Part shown: positions 45,301-54,051 of the stretch, one piece after another
Layout: each line of letters begins with the position of its first letter
How positions within the stretch are numbered: the stretch's first letter is position 1
From: SKKC01 sp046542845
Lineage (GTDB): Bacteria; Spirochaetota; Spirochaetia; DSM-27196; SKKC01
Length of the DNA: 64,000 bases
Reading direction: 5' to 3'
Assembly (NCBI GenBank): GCA_046542845.1
Contig: JBKHAN010000009.1
Coordinates: 7,809 to 71,808, forward strand
Notes under the pieces: generated by a model
What the model saw: only the letters and a program-made list of their open reading frames with translations
What the model was told of the DNA's origin: nothing
Databases searched by the model: none
Position numbers and translations under genes: made by a program

Positions 45301-47170
45301 GCTCTACTCCAACGAGCTTCATGTCTACGTCCTGAATCCACGCACTCCTGCCGTCAGAACGATGGACCTCGTAGGGACGCTCCGCTACGACACGCAGTCC
45401 CATGTTTTCGAGAATAGGAAGGATGTCGGAGATCGCTATGTAGTGACCGGAGCGAAAGATCTTGAAACGAAGGCGCGTAGCGCCACGGCCATTGCCACCT
45501 TCGTGCTGCAGCCAGGTAGCTTTGGGCTTACCGAGACTCGTGACAATATCAGCTCCGGCTTCAAGTTCTTCCAGAAGCACAATATCAGCTGGAACTTCGG
45601 ACGGATCTACGTCTTCTTTGTACGCTGCGGAAAACGCATTGCAGTACGCATTATACAGCGTGCGAGCCTGTTCGTCGGAGTATTCGTTGAACAGCGCTGC
45701 GAGCAGCTTGTCTTCCCACGATCTCACCGCGTCGTCGATCTGTTTCTCGAGTCGATCGGAATGGGGTCTGCGCAGGGTCCCGGGTTCGCCACGCACGGTC
45801 ATCTGCAGCCGTGCGAGTATCGATTCATCTACCGACGCGGAGGTCTCTATAGTCGTAGCGTGAAACGCTTCGAGCAGCAATCCTTCGATTCGATACCGGC
45901 TGACGGTGTTATAGCGATCGCGCGGCACAAATATGAGGCAGGAATAGAAGCGGTGGAAACTGTCGCGTCGAACGAAAATCCTTACTCGCTGTCGTTCCTG
46001 CAGCTGCACGATGCCACGCGCGGTATCGAGGATATGATCCGTACTGCTCTGAAACAGCTCGTCCCTCGGCAGGGTTTCGAGTGTGTGCGCCAGCGACTTG
46101 CCGTTATGGCTCTCCGGAGACAGTCCTGACTTCGAGAGGACCTCGTCGTATTTTTTTCGAAGATACGGGATCGTCTTTGGACTGCGACTGTAGGCTGCTG
46201 AGGTAAACAGGCCCAGAAAGCGGTGTTCTCCGAGCACCGCACCATCTTCGCCGATACGTCGGATTCCAATGTAGTCGAGATACGCAGACCGATGCACCGT
46301 GGATGGTTTGTTGGCTTTTGCAATCGTCAGAATATCCCGCGACTTGATCTGCGAGGGTCGAGGCTCCGGAATCACCGCTTCGGCACGACCACTTCTGCCG
46401 TCGCGCAGTATTCCGAGCCCCGTGCCTGCTCGTTGCTGAAAATGCGGATTCTCCGCGTCGGAAACCAGGTCATACTCCCGGTAACCGAGAAAGGTGAACT
46501 GATTGTTCTCCATCCAGTCAAGAAACGCGACGATCTCTGCGATATCCACACCGGCCTCGAGTGTCGCATGCTGCTCGAGGTCAATGCGGATGCGGTGCGC
46601 TTTGGTGCGCATATCGGCCCAGTCGTGTACGGCGGCTTCCACGTCCTTGAGGACCGCGTGCAGCGCTGCTTCGAGTTCGCCGTGGGTTTCGCTGTCCAGG
46701 GCCCGATCGATCTCTATATGCTGCCACGATTCGAGCAGCGTTCCGTCGTGCTGGTCAGCCCCTGCCCGCTCCATGCTTCGAAGCGTCCCCCTGGGAGTGC
46801 GCCGTACTCGAAATACAGGGTGTGCCGTCATATGTACCGTATATCCACGACGATTCAAAGCGATCGACAGCGAGTCGACCAGAAACGGCATGTTGTCGGT
46901 CACGACTTCTATGCACGTGTGTCGGCATTCCCATCCATGTACGGATTCAAGCGGATTAAACACACGAAGCAGAGTCTCGCCGGCAGCGCGAGTACGGGCG
47001 AACTTACGGAGGCTTCGAACTGTTGCAACAAGGCTCTCGGCTCCCCGTTCAAGCAGATCGTCATCCGCCACTTCTGCAAAGAAACCACGAATCAGCTCCA
47101 GTTCGTCGTCGGAGGCAACGAGATCCTTGACTGAGTCGGCGATTTGCTCACTCAGTTCTGTGTTTTTCAT
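42347..47170 (-). CDS. gdhB: Large NAD-specific glutamate dehydrogenase (GDH-180 type)
   Basis: 1607 residues, the expected length of the L_180 class. N-terminal ACT-like regulatory segments (about 1-500), then the catalytic domain with GGIRWSNRPEDFRTEVLGLM, the QVKNSVIVPVGAKGGFV Lys region (about 830-860), the NAD site near VGIGDMSGDVFGNGM, and C-terminal helical regulation. It deaminates glutamate to 2-oxoglutarate with NAD, a catabolic role in amino-acid growth. The symbol follows common usage for this class; gdh2 is also used. Confidence 0.94.
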   Translation of the reverse strand: MKNTELSEQIADSVKDLVASDDELELIRGFFAEVADDDLLERGAESLVATVRSLRKFARTRAAGETLLRVFNPLESVHGWECRHTCIEVVTDNMPFLVDSLSIALNRRGYTVHMTAHPVFRVRRTPRGTLRSMERAGADQHDGTLLESWQHIEIDRALDSETHGELEAALHAVLKDVEAAVHDWADMRTKAHRIRIDLEQHATLEAGVDIAEIVAFLDWMENNQFTFLGYREYDLVSDAENPHFQQRAGTGLGILRDGRSGRAEAVIPEPRPSQIKSRDILTIAKANKPSTVHRSAYLDYIGIRRIGEDGAVLGEHRFLGLFTSAAYSRSPKTIPYLRKKYDEVLSKSGLSPESHNGKSLAHTLETLPRDELFQSSTDHILDTARGIVQLQERQRVRIFVRRDSFHRFYSCLIFVPRDRYNTVSRYRIEGLLLEAFHATTIETSASVDESILARLQMTVRGEPGTLRRPHSDRLEKQIDDAVRSWEDKLLAALFNEYSDEQARTLYNAYCNAFSAAYKEDVDPSEVPADIVLLEELEAGADIVTSLGKPKATWLQHEGGNGRGATRLRFKIFRSGHYIAISDILPILENMGLRVVAERPYEVHRSDGRSAWIQDVDMKLVGVELEDLSAVEKNFRDAVAGVWRGVYESDRFNRLVLFARFTPAYTMLLRAYGKYLLQTGLPFSRQYMAGTLSEYPHIASALIDFFRARFDPDFPGNRATAMTRRYKAIREMLESVRSLDADRILRAFTLTIRATLRTNFYQKENPNSVAFKLDPAVVPDLPLPLPMYEIFVYSPRFEAIHLRKGKVARGGIRWSNRPEDFRTEVLGLMKAQQVKNSVIVPVGAKGGFVVKTRLTGTREEQQQCVRRCYADFLRGMLDITDNRAGDGIQPPKRCVRHDGDDPYLVVAADKGTATFSDLANEISAEYGFWLADAFASGGSVGYDHKKMGITAKGAWESVKRHFRELGRDCRRSDFTAVGIGDMSGDVFGNGMLLSRHTRLIAAFNHLHIFIDPNPDPGTSHAERRRLFRLSQSGWDDYRRELISSGGGVYSRHAKSITLTEAAAQALGTERGEYTPQDLIRAILRAPVDLLWNGGIGTYVKASHERNRDVGDRAHDPVRVDGRELRCLIVGEGGNLGFTQAGRVEFARKGGRINTDFIDNSGGVDCSDREVNIKILLQAVTDRAGLSQKKRNQLFLNMKADVEAQVLRDNYLQAQALSFVEYHSIDRLNEHAQLIRSLERSSALNRSLEGLPDEDGIAELRKSGKGLSRPELAVLLAYAKNELYGSLLSSDVADDSWLGRELALYFPEALRDTFADAMQTHRLRDELICTSISNSVVNRMGPSFSRRMCDDTGATHAEVARAFAVAREVYQVKAAWEAIEAADSRLAASVQMRMLERLASLLRNATRRLLQRADRNQAIQQDVDRYTGTVEFLRSEIGNLLPAHELQSLEDFRSELEGEGVAGDLALIVAQSPFLYSALDITHIAERGQGRELLPVVTQVYFDLARHIPLEWLRTEIEGLPVEGHWQSVARGTLRENYFRYRSELTSRIMQEVKKTGDGSPVDGWIREHNEEVSHVTRVFGEIRATGNADYAAASVAVQEIGRLAEARP

Positions 47171-47186
47171 AGGTTTTTACCCGGCA

Positions 47187-49397
47187 CTACGGCATTTCCA
47201 CCATGCCGTAACTGTCGCTCTCGCGTGACTCCCACGCCGCTTCAATGTCACCGGTGGCGTGATCTTCTATCAGTATCATGTTCGCCGCACCAATGGTGCC
47301 CCCGCTCTGAACATTCTGTCCGCGCTCGGCAAGCTGAGCCTGGACGCGTTCCGAGAAGCCGTCCGGCTCCAGACGCAAGCGATTCTGTATCGCCCACGGT
47401 CTGAGCGTCGCCGCAAAAGCCTGTGGCTCAAAGCGAGGCAGGTCGACCGCCTCCTGCGCGCCCAACCCGAACTCTACAATCGATATAAACTGCTGCACCT
47501 GACCCTGTGGCTGAAAATCAGCCCCGGTATTACCGCCAATAATCCACGGTACGCCGTCTCGAAGTACCATGTGGGGTCCGGATGTATGACGAACCTTCTT
47601 GCCGGGCTCAACGTGATTAATGTCGGACGGATCGGAGTTCATGAAGATGATGCGTTCATTCATATGTATACCCGTGTCTCCCGCCACGAGAAAGCTGACA
47701 CCTATGGATGTCGTAACCGCAGCGGCATTCCCGTACCGGTCGACCATGTGGAACGTGGTCGTGTTTCGCGGGTCACCCTCGATCCCCACTCTGTCCTCTA
47801 TTGGCCACTCAAGCGAAGAGTCAAGCGAAATCCGCGCTCGCTGTTCGTCGGCATACTCGCGGGATAGCAGCGTATCGACGGGTACATCGACAAAATTCGG
47901 GTCTGCTATGTAACGGTTTCGATCGGCGAAGGCGAGCTTTATCGCTTCGGACATAAGATGCACCGCGTCTGCGTCGTTCGGCCGCATGTCTGAGAAATCA
48001 TAGCCTTCGAGGATACGGAGCACCATGAGTTCGGTCATACCCTGGCTGCTCGGGGGATTCTGAAACACCTGCAGACCCCGGTAATCGATCGAGACAGGTT
48101 CCACCGCCCCGTAGTCGTAGAACTCGGAGAAATCCTCGATTGCAAAAAGTCCGTTGTTTTCCTCGGAAAACGCCACTATGCGCTCGGCAACAGGTCCCCG
48201 GTAGTAGTAGTCGAGGGCAGCCTGCAGCGCGGCGCGCTCGCCCCGCACTCGTGCATTCTCCCACGCACTTACGAGTGCACGATACGTTGCCCCGAGATCC
48301 GGGTTAAACACACGGTCTCCTGCAGAAACGATATTGCCGTCGGGCGCGTAAATCGCTGCCGCGTCCGGCCAGCTCTGGATAAGCGGCTCAAGCAGATTAA
48401 GCCACCTCATCCAGTCGTCGGCGACCACAGCACCGTCCTCGGCTGCTGCTATCGCCGGTGACAGCACATCCCCGAGTCCGAGACTCCCGTAGCGCTGCAG
48501 GAGCTCCATATAGGCGCCCCACGATCCGGGAACGATCGAGCGGTGTATTCCGTTTGACCCGACGAACTGATCCCCGATATCAGCTGTCTCGTCTGCAGCG
48601 TCCGCGTTAAAGAGGGAGTTCTCCGCCGCCATTGGCGTCGGCCCGACGCCGTCGTAAGAGGTGACGGTTCCAGTCTCCGCGTCAAAATACAGGAGCCACG
48701 TACCACCACCAAGCGGTGAAGAAAAGTAGGGTTCAACGACGCTCATCATGGCTGCCACGGTAACCGCCGCATCGGCAGCCGTGCCTCCGAGGCGAAGGAT
48801 CTCCATGCCGGCTTCCACAGCGGCACGGTGACTCGCGACGACAGAAAATCCGCCTGCGGTATCACTCGGCGTGTCGCTCCCGCTGCGAGCGAGATTCGTC
48901 CGCACGTCGCGGTAGGAAAAGCCGGTGTAATCCGCAAGCTCCTCTGCTTCAACAGGTTCCGGAAAGCCGTCGACGGTCACCATATGTGTTCCCGCCTCAC
49001 CCTGCTCTGCACGTTCGAGAAACGCTTCGACAAGCGACTCGTACGCGCTGCCGAGTACGGGCGCTGCCGCGACGTCAGGGATCTCGCGGACGTCGTCTTC
49101 TGCCTGAAGGCTGAGCCGGGTAAGTATAGCGGAGATGTCGTCGCCGTAGTCTGCCGACTGCTGTTCCTGTGCAGCAGGCTGCAGCGCAAGAAGATCACCG
49201 TGTGTGTTCACCAGGTCGTAGACCGCTCGCGAGACCTCGGCATCGCTGACGTCGATGCGCAACATGGGAACCCAGCCGTTCTCGTTCGCCCCCGAGGCGA
49301 GAAGGGTATAAGACCCGTCGGCAAGCGGTGCATCCGAGCTGCACGCGAAAAGAGCGACGACCAGAAAAGGAAGGCACAGGTACTTCAGGTTTTTCAT
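47187..49397 (-). CDS. ggt: Gamma-glutamyltransferase lipoprotein with extra N-terminal domain
   Basis: 736 residues from the ATG at 49397. The signal peptide ends in lipobox LFAC. Residues about 30-150 are a small added domain (DGSYTLLASGANENGWVP and further) resembling FMN-binding-like lipoprotein domains; this call is weak. The rest is GGT: VVASHRAAVEAGMEIL, an active-site NTTTFHMVD whose Thr is the autoproteolytic nucleophile, and GGNTGADFQPQGQ where the usual GSPGG lid motif is changed. It should hydrolyse or transfer gamma-glutamyl groups outside the cytoplasm; the lid change suggests altered acceptor specificity. Confidence 0.88.
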   Translation of the reverse strand: MKNLKYLCLPFLVVALFACSSDAPLADGSYTLLASGANENGWVPMLRIDVSDAEVSRAVYDLVNTHGDLLALQPAAQEQQSADYGDDISAILTRLSLQAEDDVREIPDVAAAPVLGSAYESLVEAFLERAEQGEAGTHMVTVDGFPEPVEAEELADYTGFSYRDVRTNLARSGSDTPSDTAGGFSVVASHRAAVEAGMEILRLGGTAADAAVTVAAMMSVVEPYFSSPLGGGTWLLYFDAETGTVTSYDGVGPTPMAAENSLFNADAADETADIGDQFVGSNGIHRSIVPGSWGAYMELLQRYGSLGLGDVLSPAIAAAEDGAVVADDWMRWLNLLEPLIQSWPDAAAIYAPDGNIVSAGDRVFNPDLGATYRALVSAWENARVRGERAALQAALDYYYRGPVAERIVAFSEENNGLFAIEDFSEFYDYGAVEPVSIDYRGLQVFQNPPSSQGMTELMVLRILEGYDFSDMRPNDADAVHLMSEAIKLAFADRNRYIADPNFVDVPVDTLLSREYADEQRARISLDSSLEWPIEDRVGIEGDPRNTTTFHMVDRYGNAAAVTTSIGVSFLVAGDTGIHMNERIIFMNSDPSDINHVEPGKKVRHTSGPHMVLRDGVPWIIGGNTGADFQPQGQVQQFISIVEFGLGAQEAVDLPRFEPQAFAATLRPWAIQNRLRLEPDGFSERVQAQLAERGQNVQSGGTIGAANMILIEDHATGDIEAAWESRESDSYGMVEMP

Positions 49398-49470
49398 TAC
49401 CCCGTAAGCATAGCACACGCCGTGCGGTTCGTTCAGGGGACAATCGGATCATTGAGTACAGAATCCGGTC

Positions 49471-50130
49471 TCAGCCGAAGGAGACGACCGACTCTACTTC
49501 GCGCAGGTCCTCGACAACGTGCCGCGCCCCTGCATCGAAAAGCGCCTCCGCATCCAGACCCCTCGAGAGACCGAGCACCGGGATACCGGCGGCGGCTCCC
49601 GAGCGCACCCCGGTCGCGCTGTCCTCGACCACAAGCAGCGATTCGCGATCGCGCGGGCTGAACCCCAGCTGAGACATCGCGCAGCGATACGGCCAGGGAT
49701 CGGGCTTGTGTCTGCCACCGTAGTCGTCGACGCCAAAGGTGCGTTCCGGCGTATACCCGAGCGCTCGGCACACCGACTGAACATATATGCTCGGGGCGTT
49801 ACTCACGACCGCGTACGGAATCGAGCGTCGCTGCAGTTCTTCGGTGAACGCCGCCGCCCCCGGGGCCACGTCCGGCACATCATCTGACTCGGCTATGACG
49901 GCGAGCCGCAGCTCATACAGCTCCTGAGCACGGTCGGACATGCCCGCAAGATCAGCTATAACGGCGGCGACCTCGAGAGACGCCTTACCACTCAGGTGCC
50001 GGCTCCGATACTCGGGGATCGTTTCGCCACACAGTCGCTCAAAAGCCTCGCTCCACGTGCGATAGTGGTAGTCGGCACTGTCAACGAGCACCCCGTCAAA
50101 GTCAAAAAAAACACCGATCGGCGACATCAC
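49471..50130 (-). CDS. HAD-superfamily phosphatase, beta-phosphoglucomutase-like
   Basis: 219 residues. Motif I FDFDGVLVDS (Asp nucleophile at about residue 10), motif II VVSNAPS, motif III region GRHKPDPWPY and motif IV VVEDSATGVRSG are all present. The cap resembles beta-phosphoglucomutase and phosphoglycolate-type enzymes. Substrate is probably a small sugar phosphate. GTG/ATG start overlaps the oxidase stop. Confidence 0.86.
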   Translation of the reverse strand: MMSPIGVFFDFDGVLVDSADYHYRTWSEAFERLCGETIPEYRSRHLSGKASLEVAAVIADLAGMSDRAQELYELRLAVIAESDDVPDVAPGAAAFTEELQRRSIPYAVVSNAPSIYVQSVCRALGYTPERTFGVDDYGGRHKPDPWPYRCAMSQLGFSPRDRESLLVVEDSATGVRSGAAAGIPVLGLSRGLDAEALFDAGARHVVEDLREVESVVSFG

Positions 50131-51467
50131 AGGCCAAAAAGACTTCGAAGATACGGGGTCAGCAATTTGCCATCCGGGTCGAGCCGCTTGCGCACGCCCT
50201 GGAAATCATCCCACCGGGGATACAATGCCTGAAGCTCGCGAGCCCTGGCACGAAAGCGCTTCGCCCAGTGAGGGCGCCCTTCGTACTTGAGGAACAGCGA
50301 CTCCACCGCGTCAAAGGCCTCGTAGGAGTCGGCGTGCTCCGCGTTGCGGGTCACGCACCCGACCGTGACCACCGGTCTGCCGTAGGCGTTGCTGAGCCAG
50401 GTCTCGTCTGCGTCGAGGAAACGGATATCCATGGGGATGTGCGCGTAGGCCTTGTTGTCGCGACTTTCGAGCACCCCCACGAGTTCGGCAAACAGATCGT
50501 CGAAGCGGTCAAGACCCACCGTCCATTCCGCGAGTTCAAGCGTCGACCCGCGCGATTTGGTGACCGTGGCACCGTACAGCGTTCCCTTGTGCACCGTGCG
50601 ATGCGAGAAGAACAGCCACTTCAGCACCCGGTTCGCAAGGCGTGTAAACCTCGGATGCTTTACCGTGCGCGCGTACAGCGCTTTCGAGACCTCCCGCCGC
50701 TTCGACACGCGCGACGGAGCCGCCTGTTCCTCAACCGCCTCGTCGGCGTCGATACGCTGTCCGCGCACGACCCACGCGTAGCCGGTGTGCGGAAGCCATA
50801 TAATTCGGACGAAGCTGTAGTCTGCAAGCCACTGCCGATACTCCCGGGTCCAGACCGTGTCAGGAATCGCTTCTTCCTCGACCCGAAGATGATACAGCGG
50901 CACACAGCGCAGGGTAATCGTCGACAGCACGCCGAGAACACCGAGTCCGCAGCGGACGGCGGGCATGATCCTGTCGTTCGCGGTCACCGTTCGCACCGAA
51001 CCATCAGCCTGAACCAGTCTGCACTCGGTCATGTACTCGGCAATCGGATGCGCACCGCCGGATGTTCCGTGCGTGCCGGTCGAAACTGCACCCCCTATCG
51101 TGACGGTGTCTATATCGGGTAAACAGGGCAGCGTCCAGCCGGCCGCTTCGAGCGTCTGAAGCAGCTCCTTGAGTCTCATTCCGCTCTGTACGGTAATCTC
51201 ACCGCGGTCCCGGTCGAATGAAACGATATTGTTGTACTCTGAAGGATCGATGAGCACCGCCGTCCCGGCAACAATATCCGCAGATGACTGGCCGTTACCG
51301 ATCATTCTGACCGAATCGCAGGCTTTCACCATCTCGACAATCTGTTCCTCGCTCGTCGGCCGCCCGATTTCTTTGTAGCTGTGCTCTACATTTCCGTTCC
51401 AGCTTACCCAGGTACCGCTGTCCCGCAGTTGTTCGGTATTGTACCGGCTCATAAGTGACGTACTCAT
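50127..51467 (-). CDS. FAD-linked oxidase, aldonolactone oxidase (ALO) family
   Basis: 446 residues. FAD-binding PCMH domain in the N-terminal half (GNGQSSADI, TVTIGGAVSTGTHGTSGG), D-arabinono-lactone oxidase-type C-terminal domain (FLKYEGRPHWAKRF). In most ALO and alditol oxidases a His in the GHSFN motif binds FAD covalently; here it is Gln60, so FAD should be held noncovalently. Likely substrate is an alditol or sugar lactone. It overlaps the HAD gene by 4 bases, suggesting linked sugar metabolism. Confidence 0.86.
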   Translation of the reverse strand: MSTSLMSRYNTEQLRDSGTWVSWNGNVEHSYKEIGRPTSEEQIVEMVKACDSVRMIGNGQSSADIVAGTAVLIDPSEYNNIVSFDRDRGEITVQSGMRLKELLQTLEAAGWTLPCLPDIDTVTIGGAVSTGTHGTSGGAHPIAEYMTECRLVQADGSVRTVTANDRIMPAVRCGLGVLGVLSTITLRCVPLYHLRVEEEAIPDTVWTREYRQWLADYSFVRIIWLPHTGYAWVVRGQRIDADEAVEEQAAPSRVSKRREVSKALYARTVKHPRFTRLANRVLKWLFFSHRTVHKGTLYGATVTKSRGSTLELAEWTVGLDRFDDLFAELVGVLESRDNKAYAHIPMDIRFLDADETWLSNAYGRPVVTVGCVTRNAEHADSYEAFDAVESLFLKYEGRPHWAKRFRARARELQALYPRWDDFQGVRKRLDPDGKLLTPYLRSLFGL

Positions 51468-51530
51468 ATAGGGAAAAGGTACTAACGGATTGCAGGGTTC
51501 GGGTAGACGAGAATAAGAACTGACGATTTC

Positions 51531-52739
51531 TTAACCCGCCGCCGACTCGAGTAGCGCGACGCCGATCACTTCGTCGGAACGCCCGCGTATCGCCGCGAGG
51601 ACCGCTTCTCCGGGTCTGGCATCGAGCTGTATGGAACAGGAGGCCGTCTCCTTTCCGTCGAAGATCACGTTATCGAGTTCCTGCACGTTAATTCCCGCGG
51701 ACTTGAGTTCGGACAGAACGTTCGCGAGAACACCGGGGCGATCATAATGCCGCACGACCAGCTGCCAGGGCGCGAGTGTCTGCCTGCACCGGTTGACCCA
51801 GTTTCGGACCGTGCCTTCCTGCGTATATCCCCGGACAATGTCGACGGCGTCCATCGCGACCGCGATCTGGGCCTGCTTCGTGCTCGCGCCTATGTGGTGC
51901 GTCACGTAGCAGTTTGGCAGAGCTGCAAGCCGATGAGTCACCTCACCGCTTTTCCCTTCCGGTTCGCCGGTGAACACGTCCACCGCCGCGTTCAGACGTC
52001 CTGCGCTGAGTTCGGCGTACAGCGCGTCTTCGTCCACCACCTCCGCGCGGGCGGTGTTCACCACGAGCGCGCCGTCGTGGAGCGACGCGAGCACATCCTT
52101 CGACACGAGTCCTCTCGTCTCCGGGGTCAGCGCGAGGTGAATGCTCAGTACGTCGCAGGCGGCCGCCACGGCACGGGGATTCGCCGCATGGGTCACACCA
52201 AGCGTCGCCGCAGCCTCCGGGCTCAGCGACCTCGACCACGCGACGACGGGCATACCGAACGCCTTGGCTCGACGGATCAGCTCCCGGCCTATGCCGCCGG
52301 TCCCGAGGACACCGAGCGTTTTCCCGTAGAGCCCGTCTGCTTTGCTGTACAGCGCCTTGTTCCAGACTCCCGTGCGGAAATCCGCGACATTCTCGGGAAT
52401 GCGCCGGTCGGCGGACAGAATGAGCCCGAAGGCGAGCTCCGCAACGGCGATCGCGTTCTGTCCCGGGCAGTTTGCAACGAAGACCCCGCGTCTGCTCGCA
52501 GCGTCCAGATCGATGTTGTTGACCCCGGCGCCGGCGCGTATTACGAGGCTTAAATCGGGACTGTGAGCGATGCATTCGGCGTTCACCTTGGTCGAGCGCA
52601 CAATAAGCACCGCTACGCCGTCGAGTCCCGAGCCCAGATCCGATTCGGAGGCACCGGGATTGTTCATGACAGCGCAGCCGAGTGACTCGAGGGCCGTGAC
52701 CGCTTCAGGGGGAAATGCGTCCGCGATGTATACGTTCAT
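51531..52739 (-). CDS. D-3-phosphoglycerate dehydrogenase-like, with ACT domain
   Basis: 402 residues. The NAD site is GVLGTGGIGRELIRRAKAFG (about 146-165). Catalytic triad appears as Arg in NTARAEVVDEDAL, Glu in the same region, and His in THHIGAS. The C-terminal ACT domain (RPGVLANVLSELKSAGINVQ) allows serine feedback. Probably SerA, but a related 2-hydroxyacid dehydrogenase of the neighbouring sugar locus cannot be excluded. Confidence 0.87.
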   Translation of the reverse strand: MNVYIADAFPPEAVTALESLGCAVMNNPGASESDLGSGLDGVAVLIVRSTKVNAECIAHSPDLSLVIRAGAGVNNIDLDAASRRGVFVANCPGQNAIAVAELAFGLILSADRRIPENVADFRTGVWNKALYSKADGLYGKTLGVLGTGGIGRELIRRAKAFGMPVVAWSRSLSPEAAATLGVTHAANPRAVAAACDVLSIHLALTPETRGLVSKDVLASLHDGALVVNTARAEVVDEDALYAELSAGRLNAAVDVFTGEPEGKSGEVTHRLAALPNCYVTHHIGASTKQAQIAVAMDAVDIVRGYTQEGTVRNWVNRCRQTLAPWQLVVRHYDRPGVLANVLSELKSAGINVQELDNVIFDGKETASCSIQLDARPGEAVLAAIRGRSDEVIGVALLESAAG

Positions 52740-52982
52740 ATCAGAAGAGTATAAACAGGTACGGGTGCATCCGCCAGAGCGGCCGACAGCCCGCCGGACG
52801 AACCGTGTCCAGGCCGATACGCGGGTTCATTCGTGTCTTCAGGTAGTCCGGGCAACGGCGACACGGTTCGGTGGCCTCGCCCGGCCATGCCTGAGCTGTT
52901 CGTTGCGTTTCCATGAGCATACCTCACTCATTCGTATCGGGGCCAGGTATAACGTCGGGGCCAGCGCAGAAGCCCGTTTCAG
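52740..52982. other. 243-bp gap with no convincing gene
   Basis: Two short minus-strand frames of 57-63 codons overlap here; neither has recognisable homology or a consistent codon pattern. A TATACT lies 16 bases before the SerA start but its -35 region is poor. Confidence 0.5.
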
Positions 52983-53981
52983 TTACAGCGCCTCGTCGCG
53001 ATGCAGCCGAATCGATCGCTCGGCCGCAAGCAGTGTGCGAACGTCGGTGAGGGCGTGCTTCAACGTATAGAGCCCGGCTGTATCTCCGCGGCGGCTGGCT
53101 GCGATCGCGTCCCACATGCGATCGTGGCTCGCGCTGTCGGAGAACGGCAGATTATCGGACGCACCGTCGCCGTCGATGATTTTCAGCGCGTCCCGTTGAA
53201 TCCGAATCGTAGCCCCGGTTCCGCGAATGGTGAAGTGGTTATCGCCTCCGGCACACGCGGCACCGTGGCTGTAAAAACCGTCCACACCGCTGCCGTAGAC
53301 GATTCTCATACGGACAACGTCGAACTCACCGAATCCTGGTCGCAGCACGGTGCCCGTGGCAGACACCCTGGCCGGCGTTCCGAACAGCATCTGAAATCCG
53401 GCGAGGTCGTGAATGCCGCCGTCGAACACGATGCCGAGCGGGAACTCGGGGTTCATTCGCCACGCGGTGTGCGCGTAGGCTCCGGTCTGATTCTGCTCGC
53501 CGCCGAAATACAGATGGCTGACCGCGTCGAAACCAACGACGTCTCCGATCCTGCCGCCCTGAATAGCGGCAGCAGTCGCAGCGATCTTCGCGTCGTAGGC
53601 CTGATTTTCGAGCACGTAGACCGAAGAGCCGGATTCGGCGGCGCTCGCCTCAAGCATGTCGCACTGAGACAGACTCATTGCCGCGGGCTTTTCGAGGTAG
53701 ACATCCTTCCCGGCGCGCAACGCCGCGGAGGCGACTATGGCGTTTAGCGATATCGGCGTCAGAACAAGGACTGCGTCTGTTTCGGGGTCTTCGAGCGCTT
53801 CTTCAAGACCGGCGTAGGGCTTGGATCCCGGAAAGTCCTTCGTAGCCTCGCGCCGGCTCTTCTCGCTCCGCGAGACAAAGCCGCGAACCGTGAACGCGTC
53901 GGCGAGACGCTGCAGGTTGGGCTTGTGTACCGAATGCCATATAAGCCCGGGTCCTACGACACAGATATTCTGTCTGTTCAT
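52983..53981 (-). CDS. Gfo/Idh/MocA family oxidoreductase
   Basis: 332 residues, start preceded by GAGGAGGT. The Rossmann start is ICVVGPGLIWHSVHKPNL, slightly unusual (GxGxxG is broken to GPGLIW), and the catalytic EKP motif is LEKPAAMS (about residue 96). The C-terminal domain includes GIVFDGGIHDLAGFQ with the His/Asp pair. It oxidises or reduces a sugar or sugar acid with NAD(P). It is part of the uronate/pectin island. Confidence 0.85.
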   Translation of the reverse strand: MNRQNICVVGPGLIWHSVHKPNLQRLADAFTVRGFVSRSEKSRREATKDFPGSKPYAGLEEALEDPETDAVLVLTPISLNAIVASAALRAGKDVYLEKPAAMSLSQCDMLEASAAESGSSVYVLENQAYDAKIAATAAAIQGGRIGDVVGFDAVSHLYFGGEQNQTGAYAHTAWRMNPEFPLGIVFDGGIHDLAGFQMLFGTPARVSATGTVLRPGFGEFDVVRMRIVYGSGVDGFYSHGAACAGGDNHFTIRGTGATIRIQRDALKIIDGDGASDNLPFSDSASHDRMWDAIAASRRGDTAGLYTLKHALTDVRTLLAAERSIRLHRDEAL

Positions 53982-54051
53982 GCTGAACCTCCTCGTTGTA
54001 TGAACGGTCGATACAGCATAGCGCGTGATCGATCAGGATCATAGGGCGGCT

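Noticed and set aside
52736..52927. 63-codon frame overlapping the SerA-like start by 4 bases
   Set aside because: No recognisable protein, unusual composition rich in Gly, Pro and Ser, and an alternative frame of similar length overlaps it; overlap alone is not enough.
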